Origin: Acanthopleura granulata
Lineage: Eukaryota > Mollusca > Polyplacophora > Chitonida > Chitonidae
NCBI GenBank assembly: GCA_016165875.1
Contig: JABBOT010000014.1
Coordinates: 15,730,931 to 15,794,930, forward strand
DNA: 64,000 nucleotides
Direction of reading: 5' to 3'
Both the position numbers and the translations under genes were made by a program. Positions 10,510-20,905 of the stretch are shown one piece after another. Under the pieces are notes generated by a model. That model saw only the letters and a list, made by a program, of their open reading frames with translations. It was not told the origin of the DNA and made no database searches. Every line of letters starts with the position of its first letter. The stretch's first letter is position 1.

Positions 10510-11690
10510 GACTTTACCCCCAACTCCAAAAAGTGTACAGGGAGGACCATGGGATACCTACAACCCTATTGTTAGCATTACGGATGGTTGGCCTGTAGAA
10601 CTTTTCATTAGCAACGGACATCCGGACACGTATTTGTATGTGAAAACCTAAAGAGTGAAAGGTATTGGAGATGGTTTTCCGGAGAGAGCCGCTGTGGCAC
10701 CCGTTATTCTGTGGCTGCATTATCTGTGGCAGCAAGTAGATGTCGCCATCACTCATCACTCCTTCCAGTAATATGTGCACTTACCGCGCGTACATAGGGA
10801 CCTTACTTACCTCTGAAAAGGTAATAAAGAAACCCATTCGACAGGGAACATGTGGTATAAGGATACCGCTGGACATATGCACGCTGAAGGAAATCAGAAC
10901 AGTGGATTTCGGAGACGGAAAGCCTTTGCCGCAGAGAGTCGCTCGAATGATATGATGGGGGATTGCATTGTGATTTTTTTCTACAAGACCGCTATTTGTT
11001 AAACAATGTGGCGGCTCGAGTGCGTCTTACGCGGCGCGCAGACACCTTTGCAATTATATCGATCCCGCAACATGGGGAAGGACACAAATCGGTCCTGGCT
11101 GATTACGAGACAGTCCTTGAGGAAGTAACAATGTTTGTACGGAAAATCAAAGTCACCCCCGGTGTTCTGCTAGGGCATTTGAAAGTCTTGGAGAAGGCCA
11201 TATCCAAGTACCTGATTCGTCGTGTCTTAACCAAGTATTTCAACGCAGCTCAGGGACATACTACAGTGAACGAGCAAAACCTATCTTCCCCAGCGCCTGA
11301 TCATAATGTGTATACAAAACACGACCTTTAACGTGCAATACTCAGAAAATCCCTTCAACTTCAGCCACCGTGACATAAACTATGAGACTTTACACCTGAA
11401 CCGACGTCAGATAACAGCCAAGCCACTCACTCCCGATTTTAAGACCGACAATCACATTCGTTCTTATGCAAACCTGTTTGCTGCCACGGGCAAAGCTTGG
11501 TTCGATGAATTTAACGACGACAAATATGCCGAATTCGGAGAGGGGTTTTCTGATCGACTTCGATCTGACTGCGGACCAACACGACCATCACTTGAAGGTC
11601 GGTGAGAAGGGCGATCTCCGCTTGGAAATGCGATTTTTCCGCCCTCTCGACGTGCCTTATATATTTTAAACACGGACCCATGTACAAAGC
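10510..11690 (+). pseudogene. Capsid-type protein (F54H12.2-like) of a Polinton, broken
   Basis: Five or more pieces in changing frames follow the order of the invertebrate F54H12.2-like family, which I take to be a Polinton capsid protein. These include an N-terminal piece with TDGWPVELFI (about 10570), a CTYRAYIGTLL piece (about 10772), and an open stretch 10963-11331 with FVRKIKVTPGVLLGHLKVLE and YLIRRV. A frameshift near 11306-11331 leads to NPFNFSHRDINYETL and a second open stretch. Another frameshift near 11530 leads to IDFDLTADQHD and LRLEMRFFRPLD, ending with TAA at 11669. The C-terminal half is the most readable. No restored sequence is given; the gene is dead. It is the last recognisable gene of the rightward block. 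Confidence 0.6.
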
Positions 11691-11935
11691 CTGGCAAACA
11701 TTGGATTGCACCGTACATAGATTATGAGGAAACCACACGTCACCTGTCTTGGGAGTATTTTGACTCTTATGTCCTCCCACCCTGGTGTAAGGAGGTCGAG
11801 ACGTGGCTAAATCTTGGTACAGACCATTGGGAATGGTATTACCGCAGTGTACAGTGCTTAGATACCGCCCTGTGAGGTCAATGTTGTTTATATGTTTCAC
11901 TTCACCGAGATGGGGGACGAACAATGAATTCTATT
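11691..11935 (+). other. Coding-like stretch after the capsid gene, unassigned
   Basis: One forward frame is free of stops for about 60 codons (WIAPYIDYEETTRHLSWEYF onward, then PPWCKEVETWLNLG), rich in Trp and Tyr and unlike the AT-rich DNA that follows. It could be part of another gene of the element or the C-terminal end of a frameshifted one. I do not recognise it. Confidence 0.25.
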
Positions 11936-12119
11936 ATGCAAAAATTTCCCACCTACTAAACTATGGTAATGATTTTTAGTATACGATTGAATAGACAGGA
12001 TCTTTACTATTCACACCACTTTCTTTGCTGATTAAAATATGTATTTTTATGAGGATTGCATAAAAATTCATATTCAGTGAAATTTCATGATAATCAGACT
12101 TACTTGGTAATGAAACTAC
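11936..12119. other. AT-rich spacer between convergent gene blocks
   Basis: AT-rich sequence without open frames separates the rightward capsid block from the leftward polymerase remnant. The polymerase reading breaks off at its right edge, so the missing C-terminal part of the polymerase was probably lost by deletion here. Confidence 0.4.
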
Positions 12120-14300
12120 ATATTAATATTGAGATGTATAATGAACGGCCTGACACACTTCAGTCACGACAAGTCCGTGAGCCAAATACGAACTCAGCAG
12201 AGCCGTTCGCAAGATAGTTTTCGACCCAAACATACTGCCTATTAACATCCGAAGGGGATGGGTCATCATATGATTGCCCTTGGCAAATTCCCGCATACTG
12301 GGCCCAATATCGTCTAGGGTGACATCTGCGTTTTTAAATATGGGTGGACATTCAGCAAAAGCTGATAATAATTCTTGGGGAAGATGAGTGTCACATTCCA
12401 CAAGGCCATTCCATTGATGCTCAATATTATTATTTTAATAATTGATCTTGACTGAGATGGGGCGAGTGGCGGGTGTAGTAATGTCGCGGGAATGCCTGAA
12501 GAGGAGGGTCAATTTGTTTGAGACGAAGGATCTCACATTCCCACACTTCTATTAAAGCGTATTCTCAATGCTCAAAGAAAACTCGGTGATCATTTATTTC
12601 GTTTTGAAGCTCCTCAGACGTAAGGCCGCACTTCATGTTACAAAGGACCTCTCCAGTTGTAGTTTAGTTGAGATGACCCCCATGGAAATGCCAGTAACAC
12701 CCGTGAAACGGAAACGATACAAGCATACATGTATAAGTATAGAGCATGTACATTGTAAAAAAAGGACTTACCACTCCGGGAGTCGAACCCGCGCTAAATA
12801 TAGAGAGAGATCTATATAATATATATAATAACGCTGCACTCGCCAAATATTTTCATACATTTAAAATCATTATATATATATATATGACATTATACATAAA
12901 CTGGAAAAAAGAACGTCGGCCGTCCAACAGAGCAAAGTCAGCAACAGGGATTTGTCGGTTCCCGATCCGCTTTTCGATGTCATTAAGGCGGTGACGGGTG
13001 TTCACCCCAAGCTCGTCTGCCTGCCACTCTAACCACTGTTCGGCCAGTCTGGGTGGTTTCGTTTCCTTGGAATAGAATGCTATAGATGACATGTCTTTTT
13101 CTTCTACGGGAAGCCAGTGGATATAATGTCCAGCAGGAATAGGTGATGCCAAGCGGGCTAGGTATAACGCATTGGCGTCAAAGTCAAACACACTCATTAA
13201 AAATATCCACACGTATGGTTTGATAAAACGCTGATATCTTTCCCAAAGCCTCCATAAACGGGATAACGTCCAGGTTATTGCACCGGGTTAGAAGATCTTG
13301 CAGTGTCCTCATCCCGTGTGATTCCCATACATTCTGCGATGCTCGATAGTCTTCTTGAGAACACACCTCCTGACGGAAGTCGTTATGGAAAGCCTCAGGT
13401 GGCGACAGAGTTGTCTCATCTAGACGCCCTAAACTATCCACGTAAGTGTAACAAAACCGTCCTTTGGTTACCTGACACTCATAAACCTTGATCCACTTAT
13501 CATAACTATAATTCGGGGTCAAATAATTTCGCACGTCTAAAAGTTTCATCTGTCCTGTAGACACGCTCATGTGATCATTATTCGCCTTGATAATGTATTT
13601 TAATACCCCGGTTTTCACCAAGTATGGGTTCTGTTGTTTCTTTATCGCATTAAAATCATATTTCCCAGAAATAAAACCCAAGACAGGGAGTTGAGTCAGG
13701 TAAGCTAAAAATCGCTCCTGCAGTTTTTCAGTGTAAGATTTCTTTTTCGTTTTGCACATCAAGTCAGTTATCGCAGACGTGCTGTCTAGCACGTGCTGGT
13801 AATGTTCACACAGCACCTTAAAACTAGCTTCGCTGATCTCGGTGAGATATGTCATCATAGTTTCAATCACAGCTTGAGAATCACCCGTTGACAAAAAACA
13901 CATCGGGATGTCATATCCAGGAACGGTACTACTAACTGACACGCTCATGGGAATATGGCGGATTGTCCATCTTGTGTTTTGACTTCAGTTCACGGTGGTA
14001 TGCTCTAATTTTTGGAGATAAGCTTCAAAATCCAAGCAAGCTCAGTACGGGAAATACCTTTCGCTTTCGACCACATCAACAATGCCTTCGTCAGCTAGCT
14101 CGTCGAAAACAGTTGGTTTGCTTTTAAAGACGCCGCTCGGGTACGCTCGTTTGATGACTCCCTCACAGGTCTTTGCGTGGCGTTTTAACTCGCCTCGGCG
14201 GGGAAACACTTTACGACAAGCCCTGCACATAAAAAAACGGGCGTATAGAGTCATATTTATCACCACACTAAAATGCTTCTTGCATAGATTAAGTCAAAAT
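12120..14300 (-). pseudogene. Family B DNA polymerase of a Polinton, broken and truncated
   Basis: A leftward gene in at least four pieces. (1) 14266-14045 has a zinc finger of pattern C-x2-C-x12-H-x3-C, then a TVFDELADEGI stretch. (2) After a TGA at 14042 and a second stop in the same frame comes an open 254-codon stretch (13948-13184) with the exonuclease-type region (LGFISGKYDFNAI, KLLDVRNYLTPNYSYDK, YVDSLGRLDETTLSPP). (3) A frame jump with apparent loss of tens of codons leads to 13212-12900 with DFDANALYL as motif A and EKRIGNRQIPV. (4) Beyond an insertion at 12895-12716 come FHGCYWH, a VWECEI box (12546-12529), GLVECD and PIFKN, and open frame to 12123. The later palm motifs B and C are absent, so the C-terminal third is gone. 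Confidence 0.75.
12716..12895 (-). repeat. tRNA-like (SINE head) insertion inside the polymerase pseudogene
   Basis: This block interrupts the polymerase reading between a QF position and the FHGCYWH box. On the minus strand it has a box-A-like GGCGAGTGCAGCGTTAT (12843-12827), a box B ggttcgactcc within a 4-of-5-bp T-stem, then a run of eight T, a Pol III terminator. The AGTGCAGCGTTAT string also occurs in the tRNA-derived head of the SINE at 36755-36985. A (TA)n tract (12870-12890) lies at one side. No acceptor stem can be folded, so it is not a functional tRNA. It is most likely a short tRNA-derived SINE or SINE head. Confidence 0.4.
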
Positions 14301-14588
14301 AGTATTGCCTGAAGGAACGGTAAAGAATCTCAGCGCACAGGCCTTTATCAACCGATCAAATGACTTAAATACAGGAGGAGGAAATCGCTGATGCCGAAGG
14401 CATAAATTAACATGCTTAGGAGCGATTCCTGGAAACGTGTGTAGCACCAGGACGGCCATTTTCACAAAACCAGCGACAGCAAGTCCAACCCCAGCAGCCG
14501 GTCCAGCAGCAGCAAAGCGGGGAGATGTAAAATTAATCCAGCCCCAGCCGCTGCAGCAGTGAGTTTTCTTCCCCAAAGTCATGGACAA
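14289..14588 (-). other. Open frame of 99 codons with hydrophobic stretch, unassigned
   Basis: A minus-strand open frame just upstream of the polymerase zinc finger, in a different frame. It encodes an Ala/Gly-rich hydrophobic segment (AAGPAAGVGLAVAGFV) and then HQRFPPPVFKSFDRLI. It may be the degraded N-terminal part of the polymerase gene, a small membrane protein of the element, or chance. The GC content falls off sharply beyond 14600, suggesting the element ends near here. Confidence 0.25.
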
Positions 14589-14599
14589 TCAATTCTTCC

Positions 14600-15490
14600 C
14601 GAAAGAACGTTTTTCAAATCTGAGCACAATACATATGTTCTATGTATGTACCGTTTAATTTCTGTGATTGTCCATTTATGTATAACAAACCATGATCAGC
14701 TCCACAGCCATTCTCGTCCAAAACTACACGTGTTTTTCTCGTTGATATAAAACAGCACTTTTGTGTTTATGCCTTTTGATTTCTACAATCATACTGAAAA
14801 ATTATGTTTATTGTGGGCCTATATTTTCTAACGATGAAGTTTATATGTAACTAGAAGCTGACATTTCTCGCCGTATTCATACATACAGCAAAACTATACA
14901 TGTGTTTTTCGCTCCTACGCAATATCTTACACTATCATGTAATATGTGTGTGTAGTATTTACTGATTTATTTCATTGTTGTTTAAAATCATGCATAATCA
15001 AGAATTTTATAACACATAAATGAAAATCAACACCCTAAGTCTGTTAAGAAATAGTTTAAATCGAGAATTCATTAGTTAATGATAATTTCTGTGTAACTGT
15101 AAAAATACATTTAGATGTATACATCAAATCTGCACTTGTAATAACAAATATACGTTATCGTTGTAACACTTGTGCGTCTGGATTTGAAATGAAAGAAGCT
15201 GGTGATTTTTCAATAAAGAATGTCTAAAGAGGCAGTGAATTAAGGACCCTTTTACTGTCTCAAAACGTGATAAAACTCAGGCAAATTAGCCTCTGATTTT
15301 TATAACCTTTTATAAACCTTCTCGGACACTGATTATTATCTGTTAGGAGATTAACTTTTAGCTGGCATTACATGACTTTTTTCTTATTTAGTTCATCAAC
15401 AATCTTACTTAATGAATGTGCTACAGATATTATCATCACCATTTGATGATATAGCTAGATGTTTTGGCATGATATGGTGAGATTACAATC
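14600..15490. other. AT-rich non-coding DNA
   Basis: I see no gene, RNA or repeat in this stretch. The change from the higher GC of the virus-like element to AT-rich sequence near 14600 marks the probable right border of the element, but no terminal inverted repeat was identified. Confidence 0.5.
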
Positions 15491-15494
15491 TGCA

Positions 15495-15615
15495 GCCTGG
15501 AAGGTCTGTCAGCTATCTGCAGATGGTCTTGCGTTTCCGCCGGGCTCTGCCCGGATTCCTCCCTGCATAAAGCTGATATATTCTTGAGTAGTGAGTAAAA
15601 AACTACTCTAATAAA
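15495..15615 (+). repeat. SINE, degenerate 3' part
   Basis: Contains the body shared by the main SINE family of the window: gaaggtctgtcagc, gcagatggtcttgcgtttccg, ggctctgcccgg, then attcttgagta. The head is missing or unreadable. Confidence 0.6.
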
Positions 15616-15629
15616 TCTTTTGAAGAAAA

Positions 15630-15830
15630 TTATTTGCTTAGTGTTATACACTGCACTAAGGAATATTTCACTTATGCACGACGGCCAGCATTATATACTG
15701 GACAAAATCCAGACGAAACCCATGGTCATCCACAGGTTGCTGGCAAACTGTACTACTTATGACTGTAGAAGTAGACCAGCGTCGACCTGAGTTGGACATG
15801 AACTCACAGCATTCAGAGTCCTGGGTCATT
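15630..15830 (-). repeat. SINE, main family, inverted
   Basis: Same family in the opposite orientation: gaatatttcacttatgcac, gacggccagcattat, ccatggtcatccacaggttg, ctgagttggacatgaactc. With the adjacent forward copy it forms a diverged inverted pair. Confidence 0.6.
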
Positions 15831-15839
15831 GTGAAATAT

Positions 15840-16130
15840 CAATATTTATCATGATTTTAAAATTGAATACCCTTAAAAGTTAATGCAAGATAAAAGTCTT
15901 CCTAAAAAATCAAAGCTGGTCATTAAAAACTCCTGGATTATCATATTATCTACCTAGGCTACTTCTTATTACATTTATTTATTTTATGTTTTGGACGGGT
16001 GAAACACACATATGCTGTATCCATTATTATACTTGTTCGTATAGCTCAGTGTCCATAAAGGTCCCCAAATGATCCGGTTTAACCTTACCAGGCTGCATAT
16101 TTCTGACAGCTGCCAATCAATCTTCCCTTT
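15840..16130. other. Non-coding spacer
   Basis: AT-rich DNA between a SINE and the 3' end of LINE copy 1. Nothing else is seen. Confidence 0.4.
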
Positions 16131-16354
16131 TAAATGAATGAATGAATGATTATGGCTTAACGCCACATCGGCAATATCTCAGCCATATCGTGGCGAGAAC
16201 AAGGTGGAAACACAAGACGGTTGAGGTTTTCGATAGGGATATGAGAACATTAAAAACAAACCAAAAACGTACGGACATGATTAAAATCAGGTAAGAAAAC
16301 CCAAACAGTTAAAACTCGAAAACCAGCATGTTAAGGAAGTTTTATGACGTGTAT

Positions 16355-19060
16355 TTATGGAAATAAAATATATATTTTATGATACAGGCCAATGGCCTTC
16401 AAATATTTTATGACAGCGTCGCCAGCGATGCTGTCAAACAAATCAAATATAGAGTTTACTGTGTAGAATCTTTGCCGCACATGGGCAAATTCTAAACAGT
16501 CAACCAGGATATGTTTGATGCCGTATTCAGCACCACATCCAACACACTTGGGAGCACTGCTCCCATCCAGGATAAAATTGTGTGTTAGACGAGAATGCCC
16601 AACACGGCCTCTTGTTAAAACCACTTGGTCTCTACGAGACATACCCAGTGTATAAGAGTTATGGCCAATGACAGGGTGAATAGCGTGTAGTTTATTATAC
16701 ACACACCTGTGCGTCCCATTCATCCTGCCGAAGGCGACCAATATACCTAAGAATAGTAGATTTAAAGTCAGTATACGGGATTTTAACTTTTGATATGAAT
16801 TTATTTAGGGCAGCCTTTGCCTCCCTATCCACGACTGTGTTTCCATGGATACCAACATGCCTTGGTATCCAAAGGAATATAATATATTTGCCTCTTTTAA
16901 TCAATTTTTAAAGGCAAAAATTTCCAGAATAAGCGGGTTTTTAAATTTATTATTGCCAAAAGGCAGGAGAGCGAGTCACTGCATATTATTGATGATGGAC
17001 CCATAGTCCAATTTAGACCTCATCGGAGAACGATATAAATTAAGTAAAACAGATCGGTCAGCACCTCAATCTGTGCTAGACACGACCCTAATTATATCGA
17101 GAGCCTTTGTACATTTAGCTTTAAGCTTTTTTATGTGAGGTATAAAAGATAGTTTACTATCGAATATAACCCCCAAAAATTTATTTTTCCCCAACAATCT
17201 TCACTGGTTCACCACAAAATTTAAGCTCAGGGTCTAGATGAAGTTTCCGTTTATTACAGAAATGCATACCGACGCTTTTTGACGTAGAAAATCTAAAACC
17301 ATTGGTAACTGCCCATTTCTCGAGCTTACTGAGACAAAGCTGCAGTTGCCACTTGATGTTATTCATATTTTTTCCCCGGTAGCATATCAGAAAATCATCT
17401 ACATGTAAACAACCCTCTGTACTAAATGTTAATGTTTGGGCCAAGCTATTAATTTTTATGCTGAACGGTGTTGGTGAAACGATACTGCCCTGGGGCACAC
17501 CCATCTCTTGCTCATAAGTGTCCGAAAGAGTGGACCCCACCCGTACCTTAAACTGACGATTTGATAAAAATTTGGATATAAATATAGGTAATCGACCTTT
17601 AAGGCCCATATCCGCTGGGTCTTTTAAAATATCATATTTCCATGTGGTGTCGTAGGCCTTTTCGGGGTCAAAAAATATTGACACCACATGTTCATTATTA
17701 ATAAAACCATCGCGAATAAAACTTTCAAGTCGAACAAGGTGATCCACTGTGGATCTACCTTGACGAAAACCACATTGGATATTAGATAGTAACTTGTTTG
17801 TTTCAAGAAACCAAACAAGTCTGTCATTCATCATCCGTTCCATAGTCTTACAGACGCAACTGGTAAGAGCTATGAGACGGTAATTATTTGGATCAGTATG
17901 ATCCTTACCCGGTTTGGGAACCGGGATAATACATGCCTCCCTCCCTGGATAAAATTACCAGTTATCCAAATATGATTCAGTAAGTCCAAGAGAGTCTCAA
18001 GTGGTTCAGGTGGTAAATGGTTCAGAAATTTATAATATATGTTATCAGGACCACATGCTGTATCACGTGCCTTTCTCAATGCAGTTTTTAGTTCATCGAT
18101 ATTAAAAGGACGATTATAATAAGTTTTTAGAAGAAAATGGCAATTTAATGTTCTCCTTCTGGTTTTTGATATGCTGAAATTCTGGAGTATAATTCTCAGA
18201 ATTCTCGACGAGCCACAGCTGCAAGAATACTAACCTGGTTTAAATTATTATCAGTAGGACAATGATTGAACTTGCGTTCAGCCCTTTTACGGTCCTTTAT
18301 GGCATTACGACAGTCATTGTCGTACCGGGATTTACTTTTGGATTTTGGACTGGTCGAGGTCTTAGGGGTAGTTCTATCTGCAGCTCGTAAAATAAGCTCA
18401 TTAAATTTAAATATAGGGTCATCTCCTGCATTGAGAGTCTGTGGAGTGATATCAGCCTCACAGAACATCTCAAATGACATCCAATCTGCTTTATCGCACT
18501 TCCACCTAGCAACACTTTCTAAAGAATTAGAAGTGAGATGCTCTAGGATAATAGAAAAATGGTCACTACCACAAAGATCCCCATGCACTCTCCAAGAAAA
18601 ATCCAGGAGAAGTGATGGACCAGTGATAGTGACATCGATAGCAGAATAAATGCCATTACCCGCATATAAATGAGTATTACAACCATCATTGAAATAACAC
18701 AGTTCCTCCTGGGTTAAAAAATCTTGCCCTTATTACTACTACCTTGCGATTATTATTTATGTGGTTACTTCCCGATAAGGGATTATGGGAATTAAAACCG
18801 CCCATTATTATAAACGGTGTAGGTAATTGTTCTTTCAAATTATGCAACTGTAAAGCTGACAAAGAAGTGTTCGGAGGAATATAAACCGAACACAATGTGA
18901 TTGTCTTAGACAATGACACACTAACGGCCACAGCCTGGAGCTGTGTATTCAATGCAACAGGACTGTGGATAATATTGTTATTTATGAAGATAGAGAAGCC
19001 GCCTGCAGCTCGTGACAAAATGTACTATAAAGTGAATAATTTTTGAGAGTTATTTTATCT
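16355..19060 (-). pseudogene. LINE copy 1 ORF2 (EN-RT-RNase H polyprotein), broken
   Basis: The fragments read endonuclease (19018-18196), reverse transcriptase (18079-17181) and the C-terminal RNase H plus tail (16904-16355). The endonuclease motif GDFNSHN is changed to GGFNSHN, losing a catalytic Asp. The reverse transcriptase keeps VPQGS and VDDFLICY (as LHVDDF). RNase H retains only the last catalytic region (HGNTVVDREAK) and the Cys/His tail (CVGCGAEYGIKHILVDC). Multiple frameshifts and stops separate the pieces. Normal length in this family, judged from copy 4, is about 1,220 codons. Confidence 0.85.
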
Positions 19061-19175
19061 TTGTCAGATGTCTTCAGATGAGTTTCCTGAAGACAAAGGG
19101 CAATAGGATTTATTGAGGTTCAGGTATAACATTTTTTTCTGCATTCTTTACTGGTTTTATTTCTTGTACTGAGAT

Positions 19176-20127
19176 GGTCTATGTTGAACAAGAGTTCCGG
19201 GCAGGTTGAGCTAAAGGTGTCACAGTGATCGAACTAGGTTTGTCGTTTCCAATGGGCCAAGTCAAGGAAGTTTGAGTTGCAACAGATGTTGCAGCTCGCT
19301 TGACCAGATTGGCAAACGAAGTCTGTGTTGACGTACTCGAAAGTGAGGTCAATTTGCTTGTTTCCTGATAGGAAATGTTGTTTTTAGTTTTTAAATTGAT
19401 TATTTGCTTTTCTTTAATGAAAAGAGGACAATCCTTAGAGGAGGCCATGTGATCTCGGCCGCAATTGCAGCACTTAACTGTGCTGCTGCAGTCAAAACCA
19501 TCATGACCATCACTGCCGCATCGGAAACAAACCAGTTTATTTTTACATTGGCCTTTGCCATGATCAAATTTTTGGCATGTAAAACATCGTGTCGGGTTAG
19601 GTATGTATAAATCCACATTAACCCTATACGGGCCAATGTAGATATATGATGGTAGAGAGATGGTATTAAATGTTATCAGATATGTGTTTAATTTGAGGAT
19701 GTTGCCACCTTTTTTTGTTGTGAAGCGCTTCACTCCAGCAACACCCTGTGGTTTTAATTCTGTACAGATTTCTTCTTCAGATAGGTCGAGGATATCCCCA
19801 TCCCTGTCACGTATTATTTCCTCACAACTGTTCAGGGTATTGTGAGGGGATGTAAAAACAGATATATCTGAAATTTTATTCAATGCAAGTAAATTTTTAG
19901 ATTGTTGTTTCCGGAAACATTCGATGAGAATGTCTCCGGATAGTAGTTTTTAAACATTTTTTAAAGTACCTGCTGCACCTTGTAATGCCCTTTTCAAAAG
20001 AAAAGGATGTATTTTCGAGGCCGGCTTTTGTTCACTCTTTGTTGAGAGAACAATAAAAGCCGGCCAGCTTTCCTGTCCAATGTCAAGAGGGTCTGACAAA
20101 ACCTCCAGCTTTCTCTTTTTATCAGTG
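19176..20127 (-). pseudogene. LINE copy 1 ORF1 (CCHC zinc-knuckle protein), truncated
   Basis: A 234-codon open stretch (19883-19179) carries three zinc knuckles: two of pattern C-x2-C-x4-H-x4-C (CFTCQKFDHGKGQC and CFRCGSDGHDGFDC) and one C-x2-C-x3-H-x6-C. Upstream sequence to 20127 continues ORF1 with a frame change and stops. The knuckles are better preserved here than in copy 4. ORF1 proteins of this class bind the element RNA. The C-terminal tail after about 19176 is deleted. Confidence 0.8.
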
Positions 20128-20235
20128 CTTAAGAATATTTCACTTATACCACGGCGGCCAGCATTACAATGGGATGAAACGGGACAGAAGTTACTGACAG
20201 ACCTTCCCACGTACGGGGGAGAGGAATATTACATT
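20128..20235 (-). repeat. SINE, main family, partial
   Basis: Begins directly at the truncated 5' end of LINE copy 1: gaatatttcacttatacc, acggcggccagcattac, then gaccttcccacgtacggg. The tail-side end may have been lost at the LINE junction. Confidence 0.6.
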
Positions 20236-20322
20236 CTGTAAAATCGGGCACAGGAGTGCCACTAACTACGCCAAAGCCATAGAATAAGACAACCAACAAG
20301 TGCAAGCTGAAAAGCAAGAGCG

Positions 20323-20328
20323 TTTATT
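20323..20328 (-). terminator. Candidate polyadenylation signal of the secreted-protein gene
   Basis: AATAAA on the minus strand about 580 bases downstream of the stop codon at 20906, and the first such hexamer I noticed there. It would give a 3' UTR of roughly 0.6 kb. This is assigned by position only. Confidence 0.35.
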
Positions 20329-20905
20329 TAAGGCAAAAATCAGAATAAAGACGTTTGTTGGAGAATTGAATTGTTTTAGGCCTCTGACCTTAAATTCCGC
20401 ACTGTCTGTAGGTATGAAGTTGATGACTGGTCAATCAAACATATATATTATAATTACAACAAAGGCTGGGATTTATGTACATTGGAATCGGGAATAATCA
20501 TAACTACAGCAACACCACGAGTTGAATTATATGGTATTACTTGCCCAAAGATAAAAACAAGAATATATGTTAAAAATATCACTGTGGCTTAAAATGATCG
20601 TTCTGGCATTTATATTGTTCGAAGATGTTTCAGAAATGTCAGGAAAAAATTGTCTGCAATATATCCAAAGAGGCTTGCTTAAGAGATATTCGCATAGAAT
20701 ACTATACATGAGTATGCAACGACACAGTGCTTACTTGCGCGAAGTAGAGTACTTGGATATTTAAAGATGCGTATTTGAGTAACGCTGGAGCACGGTAAAT
20801 GGGTACATTGTTGGGGAATGATGCGTTTTTGCGTGAAATTTGGAGGACAGCCTTTCGGTCTTCAAAGATGCACATTTCCTCGGAGTACCAGTACATGTAC
20901 GTAAT

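Larger units (their letters stand above)
16133..20127 (-). mobile_element. LINE copy 1 (I-superfamily non-LTR retrotransposon), decayed
   Basis: Transcribed right to left. The 3' end at 16133 is a short (TTCA)n-type tail followed by a conserved 3' UTR (tggcttaacgccacatcggc). Upstream are ORF2 with RNase H, reverse transcriptase and apurinic-type endonuclease, then ORF1 with zinc knuckles. The element is 5' truncated inside ORF1 at about 20127, where a SINE begins. Deletions removed the first half of RNase H (near 16905-16985) and about 390 bp covering the ORF1 end and endonuclease start (near 19110-19140). Presence of RNase H plus a three-knuckle ORF1 points to the I superfamily (I or Nimb-like), not Jockey or RTE. 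Copies 2-6 below belong to the same family. Confidence 0.85.

Noticed and set aside
12744..12830. Functional tRNA gene on the minus strand
   Set aside because: Only the T-arm and terminator fit; no acceptor stem or anticodon arm can be folded, so it is called a SINE-like insertion.
1..14600. Terminal inverted repeats of the Polinton-type element
   Set aside because: I compared the edges by eye and found no convincing inverted match; the left end may lie outside the window.
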